NCBI GenBank assembly: GCA_910586015.1
Contig: CAJUGJ010000003.1
Coordinates: 88,168 to 152,167 of the forward strand
From: an uncultured Lachnospiraceae bacterium
GTDB taxonomy: Bacteria > Bacillota > Clostridia > Lachnospirales > Lachnospiraceae
Length of the DNA: 64,000 nt
Direction: 5' to 3'
The position numbers were made by a program, and so were the translations under genes. A model generated the notes under the pieces. The model ran no database searches. It was given only the letters and a program-made list of their open reading frames with translations, and was not told the DNA's origin. Position 1 is the stretch's first letter. Every line of letters begins with the position of its first letter. Shown piece after piece: positions 24,832 through 33,588 of this stretch.

Positions 24832-24885
24832 ATTCATCAAAACAATAAAAGAAAATCGGCTGTGCTAAAAGAGAGGAGGATTTTT

Positions 24886-25191
24886 ATGAACCCACAATTT
24901 AAAAAAGGTGCATTAGAGCTTTGTGTATTATCAAAGTTAGTATCTACTGATTGTTATGGATATGAATTGACAGAAGCGATTTCCAAGGAGATGTCTATTG
25001 CTACAGGAACATTATATTTAGTATTAAAACGTATGAAAGATGAGGAATATGTTGATACCTATTTGGTAGAATCAGAAGAAGGTCCAGCAAGAAAATATTA
25101 TCATCTGACAGAACAAGGGAAACAATATCAAGAAAGTTTGAAAGCAGAGTGGCAGGAATTTGTGGATGCAGTCGGCAGATTGATTGGATAA
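24886..25191 (+). CDS. PadR-family transcriptional regulator
   Basis: A small winged-helix regulator of 101 residues. The PadR core is clear: FKKGALELCVLSKLVSTDCY, GYELTEAIS, then IATGTLYLVLKRMKDEEYV, and ARKYYHLTEQGKQYQ. The ATG at 24886 follows AGAGGAGG with good spacing; an in-frame ATG at 24820 lies in non-coding sequence. It is followed after 25 bases by a DUF1700/DUF4097 gene, a pairing very common in Firmicutes, where the regulator represses both and often responds to envelope stress. Confidence 0.9.
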   Translation: MNPQFKKGALELCVLSKLVSTDCYGYELTEAISKEMSIATGTLYLVLKRMKDEEYVDTYLVESEEGPARKYYHLTEQGKQYQESLKAEWQEFVDAVGRLIG

Positions 25192-25216
25192 TTTTATGTA
25201 AAGGAGGATGCAGGAT

Positions 25217-26719
25217 ATGACAAAACAGGAATATATGGATCAATTAAAAGAAAAATTGAAAATTTTTGATGATGAACTGGCAAAAGAAATTGTAGATGAT
25301 TATGAAAGCCACTTTCATGATGGAAATGCAAATGGCAGAAGTGAAGAGGAAATTTGTGAAGAACTAGGTAGTATTGATGAATTGGTAGAGGAATTAAAAC
25401 AACTTTATCAGCCAAAACAAAAACAAGAAAGTGGAAATAAGAATAAGAGCAGTTTTAGTTTTAATGTAGGCGATATTATTAATGATACTTTAAATAAAGC
25501 GGGAAATTTTGCAGATACTATTATAAAAGAAATAAAGAGTGGAGATGCTCTAAATAAAGCGGGAAATTTTGCAGACAGTATTGCTAAAGGAATTAAGGAT
25601 GGTATTAATAAAACAGTATACGCAACACATCCAAAAGATGATGAAGTAGAAGTAGAACGTATGAAAGAAAATACAGAAACATGTAAGAGGGCTGTTATTG
25701 ATGCTGGCTGTGCAGATGTAACGGTAGACTATTCAGAAAATCAGGAATTTCATATAGAATACTTTAATCATGGAAACATGAAGGAACAGATGTTATATCA
25801 TTTTTATGGAGAACAAAAAGGAGATACTTTTCATGGAAGAATTGTAAAAGAAGAAGGAAAAAGTGGATTCTTTCAGAAAATGTCAAGTCCTGATATTGAG
25901 ATTAATATTAAAGTTCCAAAAGGATTTGAATTTATTGAAATTCAAACAAGTAGTGGAGAGGTTCGTGCAGAACATCTGAATATAGGAGAAATGAGAGTAG
26001 TAACAGCAAGTGGTGATATTATACAAGAAGAAATTGAAATTACTCGCTGCCAATTAGAAAGTGCAAGTGGTGAAGTAAAGATAAAAGGAATGAAAGCAAA
26101 GATACTACAATTTAATACAAAGAGCGGAGATATTATTTTAGAAAATTGTGTATCAGAAAATGGCGATTTTAGAAGCCTTAGCGGAGAAGTTCAGGGAAAA
26201 GAGATTCATATTCTGAATTTTGAAGCTAGTACAGCAAGTGGCGATAACAGATTCGAAAAAGTAATAGCAGATACCGTTCATTTAAGTTCTAAAAGCGGAG
26301 ATGTTTTCTTAGAAAACAGTACAGTAAAAGAGGTTCGTGCAAATTCTGTTAGTGGAGATGCAGAAATTGAAAATGTGATAGCAGAAAAATTGTATATTAC
26401 TTCTGTCAGCGGGGATACAGAAATTCGTGCGAAATCCAATAGTATTCAGGCACAAAGTACAAGTGGTGATATTGGAGTAGTTGCAGAAGGAAATATTGTA
26501 GGCAGTTTTCAAGTTGTCAGCGGCAATATTGACTTAGAAATTGATAATAATGGTGAAGGATATGTTGCAGAAATGAATGTTATGAGTGGGGATACCAGCT
26601 TAAAATGTAAAGAAGAAAAGAGATACGGCTGTAATCGTGGAACATTTACAATAGGAGAAGGTAAGAGTAAAGTTAGCATCAACAGTATGTCTGGAGATGT
26701 TACGATTCGTTCTGAATAA
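25217..26719 (+). CDS. DUF1700 (HAAS) plus DUF4097 beta-solenoid protein
   Basis: A protein of 500 residues. Residues 1-60 form the HAAS/DUF1700 helical domain (MTKQEYMDQLKEKLKIFDD, DYESHFHDG). A linker of amphipathic helix follows, containing a tandem duplication of LNKAGNFAD. The rest (about 140-500) is a DUF4097-type right-handed beta-solenoid with many T/S-SGD or SGE turns (SSGEVRAEHL, TASGDIIQEE, KSGDIILEN, SVSGDTEIRA). No signal peptide or membrane helix is evident. AAGGAGG at 25201-25207 fits the ATG at 25217 rather than the one at 25208. PadR/DUF1700/DUF4097 modules are thought to act in cell-envelope stress sensing; the precise role here is unknown. Confidence 0.85.
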   Translation: MTKQEYMDQLKEKLKIFDDELAKEIVDDYESHFHDGNANGRSEEEICEELGSIDELVEELKQLYQPKQKQESGNKNKSSFSFNVGDIINDTLNKAGNFADTIIKEIKSGDALNKAGNFADSIAKGIKDGINKTVYATHPKDDEVEVERMKENTETCKRAVIDAGCADVTVDYSENQEFHIEYFNHGNMKEQMLYHFYGEQKGDTFHGRIVKEEGKSGFFQKMSSPDIEINIKVPKGFEFIEIQTSSGEVRAEHLNIGEMRVVTASGDIIQEEIEITRCQLESASGEVKIKGMKAKILQFNTKSGDIILENCVSENGDFRSLSGEVQGKEIHILNFEASTASGDNRFEKVIADTVHLSSKSGDVFLENSTVKEVRANSVSGDAEIENVIAEKLYITSVSGDTEIRAKSNSIQAQSTSGDIGVVAEGNIVGSFQVVSGNIDLEIDNNGEGYVAEMNVMSGDTSLKCKEEKRYGCNRGTFTIGEGKSKVSINSMSGDVTIRSE

Positions 26720-26736
26720 TATAGAATAAATTTAAT

Positions 26737-26780
26737 AAAAAGTGAGCTAAAGGGTAGATTTTTATTTAGCTCACTTTTTT
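26737..26780 (+). terminator. Intrinsic terminator after the DUF4097 gene
   Basis: AAAGTGAGCTAAA pairs with TTTAGCTCACTTT and is followed by TTTTT. The flanking A- and T-runs make it potentially bidirectional. Confidence 0.85.
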
Positions 26781-26862
26781 ATTGGAAATATATCATAAAT
26801 TTAAAAAATTTTTTAGAAAAAGGTATGGACTATTTTATGGTTTTATGAGAAAATATGAAAGA

Positions 26863-26940
26863 GGCGGATGTCGAATCTGAAAGACGGGAACATTGCCCGT
26901 TCCTTCTACATAGGTCGTTTGACCAAGCAGGAAGACAGAT
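26863..26940 (+). promoter_or_regulatory. Structured leader upstream of the NifU-like/GGGtGRT genes, unidentified
   Basis: This G/C-richer segment stands out in AT-rich intergenic sequence. ATCTG (26875-26879) can pair with CAGAT (26936-26940). Enclosed are ACGGG/CCCGT (26884-26888 with 26896-26900) and GGTC/GACC with a GTTT loop (26913-26924), the latter extended by CTTC/GAAG. Together they make a three-way-junction-like element ending 36 bases before the ATG. No T-run follows, so any control would be at translation. It does not match a riboswitch consensus I know. It could be a cis-regulatory RNA or a small RNA. Confidence 0.45.
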
Positions 26941-26976
26941 GCAAATTTTGAATGATGAATCGAAAGGAGTATCAAC

Positions 26977-27669
26977 ATGATTTATTCACATGAAGTAGAA
27001 GAGATGTGTCCAGTGGCACAGGGAGTACATCACGGAGCTGCACCGATCCCAGAGGAAGCAAAATGGGTAAAATCCAAAGAAGTTAAGGATATTTCCGGTT
27101 TGACACACGGAATTGGCTGGTGTGCTCCACAACAGGGGGCTTGTAAGCTGACTTTGAATGTGAAAGAGGGAATTATTCAAGAAGCATTAGTAGAAACGAT
27201 TGGATGTTCCGGAATGACCCATTCTGCAGCAATGGCAGCAGAAATTCTTCCTGGTTTAACTGTTTTAGAAGCATTAAATACAGATCTTGTATGTGATGCT
27301 ATCAATACAGCAATGAGAGAATTGTTCTTACAAATTGCATACGGCAGAACTCAAAGTGCATTTTCAGAAGAAGGACTTCCAATTGGTGCAGGTTTAGAAG
27401 ACTTAGGAAAAGGATTAAGAAGTCAAGTTGGTACAATGTACGGAACTTTAAAGAAAGGTCCTCGTTATCTTGAAATGGCAGAAGGATATGTAACAGGAAT
27501 CGCTTTGGATGAAGAAGATCAGATCATTGGTTATCAGTTTGTCAGCCTTGGAAAGATGACTGATTTCATCAAAAAGGGAGATGATCCAAATACAGCATAT
27601 GAGAAAGCAAAAGGACAATATGGTCGTGTTGCAGATGCCGTTAAAATCATCGATCCTAGAAAAGAATAA
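26977..27669 (+). CDS. NifU-like iron-sulfur cluster scaffold protein
   Basis: A protein of 230 residues. It resembles the IscU/NifU N-terminal scaffold family: IGWCAPQQGACKLTLNV, then IGCSGMTHSAAMAAEILPG, with several cysteines suited to holding a cluster. This protein type usually sits directly before GGGtGRT proteins, as here (79 bases apart). Ribosome-binding GAAAGGAG precedes the ATG. A structured leader lies upstream. The partner enzyme or pathway is not known. Confidence 0.8.
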   Translation: MIYSHEVEEMCPVAQGVHHGAAPIPEEAKWVKSKEVKDISGLTHGIGWCAPQQGACKLTLNVKEGIIQEALVETIGCSGMTHSAAMAAEILPGLTVLEALNTDLVCDAINTAMRELFLQIAYGRTQSAFSEEGLPIGAGLEDLGKGLRSQVGTMYGTLKKGPRYLEMAEGYVTGIALDEEDQIIGYQFVSLGKMTDFIKKGDDPNTAYEKAKGQYGRVADAVKIIDPRKE

Positions 27670-27748
27670 TTGTCCAAGAGATCTCAAAGAAGGATTACAG
27701 TCTTTGATGGATTCTGTTTTTTGCAAATAACAAGGAGGATAGGAAACA

Positions 27749-28759
27749 ATGGCTTTATTTGAATCATATGAGAGAAGAATTGATAAAATTAATACTGTAT
27801 TAAACAGCTATGGAATTGCTTCCATTGAAGAAGCAGAAAAGATTACAAAAGATGCTGGTTTAAATGTCTATGACATGATCAAAGGAATTCAGCCAATCTG
27901 TTTTGAAAATGCTTGTTGGGCTTATATTGTTGGTGCAGCAATTGCAATTAAGAAAAACTGTAAAAGAGCAGCAGATGCTGCTGCAGCAATTGGAGAAGGT
28001 CTTCAGTCTTTTTGTATTCCAGGCTCTGTTGCCGATAACCGTAAAGTTGGATTAGGACATGGTAATCTTGCAAAGATGCTTTTGGAAGAGGAAACAGACT
28101 GTTTTGCATTTTTAGCAGGTCATGAATCTTTTGCCGCAGCAGAAGGTGCAATCGGAATTGCAATGTCTGCAAATAAGGTTCGTAAGAAACCACTTCGTGT
28201 TATCTTAAATGGTCTTGGAAAAGATGCTGCTCAGATTATTTCCAGAATTAATGGTTTTACTTATGTAGAAACAGAATATGATCCTTATAAGAATGAGGTA
28301 AAAGAAGTATTCCGTAAAGCATACTCCAATGGTCCTCGTGCCAAGGTAAATTGTTATGGTGCAAATGATGTCTGTGAAGGTGTTGCGATCATGCACAAAG
28401 AAGGAGTAGATGTATCCATTACTGGAAACTCCACAAATCCAACCAGATTCCAACATCCAGTTGCAGGAACTTATAAGAAAGAATGTATGGAACAGGGAAA
28501 GAAATATTTCTCCGTTGCATCTGGTGGTGGTACAGGAAGAACACTTCATCCAGATAACATGGCAGCAGGTCCAGCATCCTATGGTATGACAGATACCCTT
28601 GGAAGAATGCACTCTGATGCACAATTTGCAGGATCTTCTTCTGTTCCAGCACATGTAGAAATGATGGGATTGATCGGTGCAGGAAATAACCCTATGGTTG
28701 GAATGACAGTAGCAGTAGCAGTAGCCATTCAGGAAGCTGCCGATGCTGGAAAGTTCTAA
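27749..28759 (+). CDS. GGGtGRT protein
   Basis: A cytoplasmic protein of 336 residues named after its signature motif, seen here as FSVASGGGTGRTLHPDNMAAG around residue 250. Other conserved stretches are GHGNLAKMLLEEETDCFAFL and ITGNSTNPTRFQHPVAGTYK. The family is common in anaerobic Firmicutes and is almost always encoded beside a NifU-like scaffold, as here. Its function is unknown. Ribosome-binding AAGGAGG precedes the ATG, and a strong hairpin follows the stop codon. Confidence 0.9.
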   Translation: MALFESYERRIDKINTVLNSYGIASIEEAEKITKDAGLNVYDMIKGIQPICFENACWAYIVGAAIAIKKNCKRAADAAAAIGEGLQSFCIPGSVADNRKVGLGHGNLAKMLLEEETDCFAFLAGHESFAAAEGAIGIAMSANKVRKKPLRVILNGLGKDAAQIISRINGFTYVETEYDPYKNEVKEVFRKAYSNGPRAKVNCYGANDVCEGVAIMHKEGVDVSITGNSTNPTRFQHPVAGTYKKECMEQGKKYFSVASGGGTGRTLHPDNMAAGPASYGMTDTLGRMHSDAQFAGSSSVPAHVEMMGLIGAGNNPMVGMTVAVAVAIQEAADAGKF

Positions 28760-28774
28760 AGAATATTGATTTTT

Positions 28775-28820
28775 TCAGGGTTTTCATTGATATGAATTGT
28801 CAACGAAAACCCTGAATTTT
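28775..28820. terminator. Intrinsic terminator, probably bidirectional
   Basis: TCAGGGTTTTC (28775-28785) pairs perfectly with GAAAACCCTGA (28805-28815), with T-runs on both sides. It separates the GGGtGRT operon from the convergent alkyltransferase genes. Confidence 0.8.
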
Positions 28821-28850
28821 GCCACATAGCACAAATGATCTTTTTGTATT

Positions 28851-29159
28851 CTAACAACTCCACTGACATTTTTTCATGTTTACATGAAAATGATCTTTAA
28901 ATTCTATACCTTCCTCAAGTAGCAAATTTTTCTGTTCATAGAAATAAGGGGCTAATCTTCCTGAATAATTTACAACACGATGGCATGGAAATTTGCCATA
29001 GTACTCTGATATACTCAAAACTTTTCCTACAAGTCTTGCATTTTTATCTCTGCCGATCAGTTTTGCAATTTGTCCATAGGAGGCTACTTTTCCTTTTGGT
29101 ATTTCTTCTACAACAGAAAGGATTTCGTAAATTAAATCCTCTGTAAGAATGGTAGACAT
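28851..29159 (-). CDS. MGMT-family DNA-binding domain protein (short alkyltransferase)
   Basis: A protein of 102 residues consisting only of the C-terminal DNA-binding domain of O6-alkylguanine-DNA alkyltransferases. GKVASYGQIAKLIGRDKNAR is the helix-turn-helix region, and the active-site motif is KFPCHRVVNYSG. The reactive cysteine is present, unlike in ATL proteins where it is usually Trp or Ala, so it may be active. It follows the full-length ogt gene by 1 base. Confidence 0.85.
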   Translation of the reverse strand: MSTILTEDLIYEILSVVEEIPKGKVASYGQIAKLIGRDKNARLVGKVLSISEYYGKFPCHRVVNYSGRLAPYFYEQKNLLLEEGIEFKDHFHVNMKKCQWSC

Positions 29160-29160
29160 T

Positions 29161-29676
29161 TTATAATTTCCTTTCCATTTTTATATCTGCTTTTTCTAGT
29201 ATAAGAAGCTTTAATTTTTTATCAATACCGCCTGCATATCCTGTCAGATTTCCAGTTGTTCCAATCACTCTATGACATGGTATAATGAGAGAAATAGGGT
29301 TATGACCAACTGCACCACCAACAGCTTGTGCAGACATTTTTTCAAGTCCCTTCTGCTTTGCTATTCTTTGTGCAATTTCTTTGTAAGTCATGGTCTGTCC
29401 AAATGGAATGGTAAGAAGAATTTTCCATACAGTTTCACGAAAAGATGTAGTTTTCATAGATAGTTGTGGAGTGAAATTAGGCTCTTTTCCACTAAAATAA
29501 ATATCCAACCATTTATCAGTCTGTCTAAAAATAGAAAGGTCTTTCTGTTCATGATTTTTTGTAAGTGTAATACCAAAGTATTTCTGACCATCAAACCATA
29601 AACCTATTAAGGCTTTTCCGTCACTTGCAAGTGTAATTTTCCCAAGAGGTGAATTATAATAGTGTATATATTCCAT
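29161..29676 (-). CDS. ogt: Methylated-DNA-[protein]-cysteine S-methyltransferase
   Basis: A suicide DNA-repair enzyme that removes alkyl groups from O6 of guanine onto its own cysteine. The 171-residue protein has an N-terminal RNase-H-like domain (YNSPLGKITLASDGKALIG) and the C-terminal domain with TIPFGQTMTYKEIAQRIAKQ and the active site IIPCHRVIGTTGNLTGYAGG. GAGGAT ends 6 bases before ATG 29676, so this start is preferred to ATG 29688. The adjacent short MGMT-domain gene makes a two-gene repair operon. Confidence 0.93.
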   Translation of the reverse strand: MEYIHYYNSPLGKITLASDGKALIGLWFDGQKYFGITLTKNHEQKDLSIFRQTDKWLDIYFSGKEPNFTPQLSMKTTSFRETVWKILLTIPFGQTMTYKEIAQRIAKQKGLEKMSAQAVGGAVGHNPISLIIPCHRVIGTTGNLTGYAGGIDKKLKLLILEKADIKMERKL

Positions 29677-29898
29677 TTTTATCCTCATTTCTGTTTTATT
29701 GAACTACATCAAAGTATTATTTTCTTTTACTTCATTTGTTTTATACCATAACCTTTATAGGAAAATAATTTTAAGGAATTTGTATATTTTCAGATTGTTG
29801 AAGAAGTGGTAGATAGAAATAAAGCAATTCATTCAAACTAGATAAAAGATATTAGGATATGTTAGTCTAAATCATTAAAAATGTATTTCATAATTAAA

Positions 29899-29969
29899 AG
29901 CAGATAACGGGAATCGAACCCGCCTATCCAGCTTGGGAAGCTGGCATTCTACCAATGAACTATATCTGC
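29899..29969 (-). tRNA. tRNA-Gly (anticodon CCC)
   Basis: A complete cloverleaf on the minus strand: acceptor GCAGATA/TATCTGC, D-arm with ATTGGTA loop, anticodon arm CCAGC-TTCCCAA-GCTGG giving anticodon CCC, and T-arm GCGGG-TTCGATT-CCCGT. No CCA is encoded. The 209 bases between it and ogt contain nothing else I can identify. Confidence 0.95.
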
Positions 29970-30029
29970 CTGCAAAGAATTTATCCTTATTATATCATAA
30001 ATTCAAAAATTTGCAATAAAAATTCTTAA

Positions 30030-32627
30030 CTAAATATTTTCATTTTTGAGTACATCGACAGTATTTTCCTTGTTTAATTTTCCGACTGAATACCACATTG
30101 TAAAAAATATAATAAAGGTAATTCCGATAATTGCAATTAAGGTTGGTAGGATAGGAAGCAGCATTTTAATTTCTACACCAATAGAAATTTCATGATAAAT
30201 TAAATAATCCATTAAAATCGATAGCGGAAGTCCATATAAAATCGAACGACTAATACAAAATAAACATTCATATCTTGTCACTTGTTTTAAGTCTTTTGAT
30301 GTCATTCCAACAGAATGTAGCATTGCAAATTCTCTTTTACGAAGAGAAATATTAGTTGAAATAGTATGAAATACATTAACTATAGCAATTAGTGTGATTA
30401 AAATAATAAAACCATAAGATAGAACATGAATTGCCATTAGTGTACTGCGATCTCCCTGTGTTTCCTGAGCAACATCATATAAATTTCCATCTCTGCCATT
30501 TATAATGCCATTCTCCAAAAGATAACCCTGAATTTCTTGATAAGCTTTTATATGATCTTTTGCCTGAAATACAAGACGAGTAAACATAGAATATTCAGAA
30601 AATTCATACGGTTCTAAAAATGTTTCAAATTGTACTTTAGGTAAAAGGATAATTAAAGAATCTAAATTATTATTAAAATCAGCACCTATTGGCAGTGAAG
30701 AAACAACATCAGATAATAAAATATCTTGAGTAGTATGAATATTTTCTATTGTTTGAAATTGTATTAATTTTGGAAGTTCCTGTTTTGCAAAAGTGTCTGT
30801 AAAAGAAAGAGCTAAATTGGTATGAGTATTTAATATTTTTCCCTGTTGATATCGACCATTTTTGATATACTTTTTTTGATCAAATAGGACACCTCTGTTT
30901 TGTTTTGCTGTCAGATATGGTTTGGGATCTAAATTCTGTGACTGCATAAATTCTTCAAAGTCTTGATTCTCCATAATATAAAGAAGAACAGTAGTGGTCG
31001 ATTCTTTTGCTGCCTGTTCGGGATCTTCAAAAAATTCAAAAGGAACAGTAACATCTAAAATACTCTTTTGCATGATTTTTCCGTCTTGTGCGATATTTTT
31101 CTGCAAAATGTTATTAAGACATTCTTTTAATTTCGAATAAGATACTTCTTCATTATATAAATGAAAATAAATATCTCCCTTATATACTGCATCTTGTAAT
31201 ACAAAAGAGCTGCTATTATCTAAATAGGATACGAAAGAAGATGCACTGATAAATAGTACCATACTAAGAACTAAGGAAATAATGATACTTTTATATTTCT
31301 TTTTGCTTCTTCTATAATTTTTTAAAGATAATACCCATTTAAAACCAAATAACTTATAAAGCCATTTTGAAGTTTTGACTATTTTTTTTGGAATTTTAAT
31401 ATCTTTTGTCTGGTGAATGGCTTCCATTGGACTGACTTTTCCAGAACGAATAGCAGGAATCCATGCGGAAATAAATATAGTAAAGGCGGATAGTAAAACA
31501 GATGTTAAAATAGAAATCCAAGAAATACTTAATCCCATTCCACGTTTGCTGTCTCCTACAAGCTGTACTAATCCATTTCCAATAAATTTAAGAGTTATTC
31601 CAATGCCTATAATCCCTGATAATATCCCAAGAGGAATTCCAATCAGACCTACTATAGCAGCTTCTGTTCGAATCATTTTATGAAGCTGCCGTTTTGTTGC
31701 CCCAACAGAAGTCAGAAGTCCAAACTGTTTGGTACGTTCACTGACTGAGATAGAAAAAGCATTATAGATTAAAATAACAGAACCACCTGTAATTAAAATA
31801 AAAATTAAAAATGCAAGTCCTTCAATTACACGATAAAATCGGGAATTATCAACTGCTCCTTGATATCTTAATAAAATGGTATGAAGGATAGGTTTTTTTT
31901 CAAGATCGATTGTATCAGCAAAAGAAAAGATATTTTTAGGTTGCTTTACAGTTAAATATAAATCTTGTATCATTTGCGAGTCTTGTTTTGGTATAGTAAT
32001 CATAGTATAACCAACTGTATTAAAAGTTTCTATTCCTAAGGATTCATAAATTCCTACAATGGTAAAGGACTGTTTTGAGGTATCAATCAGTTCTTCTGTT
32101 TCTGAGTAATAATCTAGCTGTCCTAACAATTTTTCTCCATCTATACGTTTTCCAATTAAAAAACTGAGTGTCTGACCAATATTGTATTCTTGAGTGCTAT
32201 CATCATATAAAAGCATTTCATATGGTATAGCAATTTCTCCTTCCTGTTGTGGGAAACGCCCTCCTATTAATTTGGGATTTAACATTTCGTATGCTTCTTT
32301 AGAAAAGCCTGCAAAACAAAAGTATGATTTTTGAAAGGGCTGCTCGTTTCTTTTAGCATATCCTTGTATTTGTACTATAGCAGCAGTTTGAATCTGGTCT
32401 TTTTCAATAATATTTTGAATCTCTGTTGGTGTCAGTGAACCATATCCCATATGCCAACTTCCTTCTTGTTCTATAACACTTTCTTTTAAATAGGTTTGGA
32501 TACTAGATAAAATTGTCGCTACAGCAGTAAACATTGCAGTAGAAAGAATTACACCAATAATTGTGATTAAAGTTCGAATTTTGTTTTGTTTTAAATTTTT
32601 TATAGTTAGTTTCGAAAATATATTCAT
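30030..32627 (-). CDS. ABC transporter permease with two FtsX/MacB-type modules
   Basis: A permease of 865 residues. The N-terminal helix (IRTLITIIGVILSTAMFTAV) is followed by a MacB-like periplasmic-type domain (about 45-260) and three helices. The pattern then repeats after residue 430 (YRRSKKKYKSIIISLVLSMV), ending with three helices at the C-terminus. FtsX motifs such as RTKQFGLLTSVGATKRQLHK and KREFAMLHSVGMTSKDLKQV occur in both halves. The layout is that of exporters or envelope-stress pumps of the type VII ABC class, not BceB. It is translationally coupled (1-base overlap) to its ATPase. A dedicated two-component system lies upstream. Confidence 0.88.
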   Translation of the reverse strand: MNIFSKLTIKNLKQNKIRTLITIIGVILSTAMFTAVATILSSIQTYLKESVIEQEGSWHMGYGSLTPTEIQNIIEKDQIQTAAIVQIQGYAKRNEQPFQKSYFCFAGFSKEAYEMLNPKLIGGRFPQQEGEIAIPYEMLLYDDSTQEYNIGQTLSFLIGKRIDGEKLLGQLDYYSETEELIDTSKQSFTIVGIYESLGIETFNTVGYTMITIPKQDSQMIQDLYLTVKQPKNIFSFADTIDLEKKPILHTILLRYQGAVDNSRFYRVIEGLAFLIFILITGGSVILIYNAFSISVSERTKQFGLLTSVGATKRQLHKMIRTEAAIVGLIGIPLGILSGIIGIGITLKFIGNGLVQLVGDSKRGMGLSISWISILTSVLLSAFTIFISAWIPAIRSGKVSPMEAIHQTKDIKIPKKIVKTSKWLYKLFGFKWVLSLKNYRRSKKKYKSIIISLVLSMVLFISASSFVSYLDNSSSFVLQDAVYKGDIYFHLYNEEVSYSKLKECLNNILQKNIAQDGKIMQKSILDVTVPFEFFEDPEQAAKESTTTVLLYIMENQDFEEFMQSQNLDPKPYLTAKQNRGVLFDQKKYIKNGRYQQGKILNTHTNLALSFTDTFAKQELPKLIQFQTIENIHTTQDILLSDVVSSLPIGADFNNNLDSLIILLPKVQFETFLEPYEFSEYSMFTRLVFQAKDHIKAYQEIQGYLLENGIINGRDGNLYDVAQETQGDRSTLMAIHVLSYGFIILITLIAIVNVFHTISTNISLRKREFAMLHSVGMTSKDLKQVTRYECLFCISRSILYGLPLSILMDYLIYHEISIGVEIKMLLPILPTLIAIIGITFIIFFTMWYSVGKLNKENTVDVLKNENI

Positions 32628-33310
32628 TATTTTCTTATCCTTTCGTCACGTATTATTTTTCCGTCTTCAATAGCAAGAACTCGATCTGCTTGGAGTGCAA
32701 TCGATTCGTCATGCGTAATTACAATCAGGGTTTGATTATATTTTCGATTAGAGTATTTTAAAAGGGATATAATTTCTTGACTATTTTTAGAATCCAAATT
32801 TCCAGTCGGCTCGTCTGCAAGAACAACAGCAGGACCATTCATTAAAGCTCTTCCAATCGAAACTCTTTGCTGTTGACCACCAGAAAGCTGATTGGGAAGA
32901 TGACTCTTTCGATTTTGCAATTTTAAAATGTCTAATAGTTCATTTAACCATTCTTCATTGACTTTTCTTCCGTCCATCAATACCGGAAGAGTAATATTTT
33001 CCCATACATTTAATACAGGAATTAAGTTAAAAAACTGATAGATCAATCCAACTTGTCTTCTTCGAAAAATAGCAAGTTCTTCTTCGTTTTGTTGATAAAC
33101 ATCTCTTCCATCAACATAAACTTTGCCAGATGTAGGGCGATCTACACCTCCTATAATATGCAGTAATGTTGATTTTCCAGAGCCAGAAGAACCGATAATT
33201 GCTACAAATTCTCCTCTTTCCACACTAAAAGAAACACCATTTAAAGCTTTTACCTCATTTTCATTTGGATTATAGATCTTAGTGAGATTCTCAACTCTTA
33301 AAATTTCCAT
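32627..33310 (-). CDS. ABC transporter ATP-binding protein (MacB/LolD type)
   Basis: An ATPase of 227 residues with Walker A GSSGSGKSTLLHIIGG, Q-loop region RRRQVGLIYQFFNLIPVLNV, signature LSGGQQQRVSIGRALM and Walker B VVLADEPTGNLDS, then the switch His in VITHD. The start MEILRVENLTKIY at 33310 is supported by GAGGAT 6 bases upstream; an in-frame extension to 33472 is non-coding. It partners with the adjacent FtsX-type permease. A promoter with three TGAC repeats lies upstream. Confidence 0.93.
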   Translation of the reverse strand: MEILRVENLTKIYNPNENEVKALNGVSFSVERGEFVAIIGSSGSGKSTLLHIIGGVDRPTSGKVYVDGRDVYQQNEEELAIFRRRQVGLIYQFFNLIPVLNVWENITLPVLMDGRKVNEEWLNELLDILKLQNRKSHLPNQLSGGQQQRVSIGRALMNGPAVVLADEPTGNLDSKNSQEIISLLKYSNRKYNQTLIVITHDESIALQADRVLAIEDGKIIRDERIRK

Positions 33311-33364
33311 ATCTATCCTCATTTCTGCTATACAATATCTTGCACTAGCAATTTTTATGTTTCT

Positions 33365-33408
33365 ATTATAACGAAGCCAAATGACATCTGCGTGACTTTT
33401 AAGTGACA
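33365..33408 (-). promoter_or_regulatory. Promoter and response-regulator site of the ABC operon
   Basis: On the minus strand TATAAT occupies 33370-33365. Upstream, TGAC (read on the plus strand) occurs at 33382, 33393 and 33404, exactly 11 bp apart, overlapping and extending past the -35 region, which itself is poor. Direct repeats at one helical turn are typical binding sites of OmpR-family response regulators. The regulator encoded at 34594-35265 is the obvious candidate. Confidence 0.6.
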
Positions 33409-33435
33409 AAATTGTCATTTTGGAATTACAAACGT

Positions 33436-33476
33436 AAAAAAAGTGTATGGAATAGTGATGTAAACCATACACTTTT
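33436..33476 (-). terminator. Terminator of the two-component operon
   Basis: Read on the minus strand, AAAAGTGTATGG pairs with CCATACACTTTT and is followed by a run of Ts. It lies about 110 bases past the kinase stop codon and before the ABC promoter. Confidence 0.8.
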
Positions 33477-33588
33477 ATGATTTTTCAAAAAATTATATTT
33501 AGTGATAGGATATGTATTTCTCTAAATCTCGCCTATCTCAATGTTCTTTTGAAGGCTCTGAATCTAAAAATCTATACACAATATAACA

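Noticed and set aside
30030..33310. BceAB-type bacitracin exporter
   Set aside because: The permease has two FtsX/MacB modules each with its own extracytoplasmic domain, not the ten-helix BceB layout with one large domain between helices 7 and 8.
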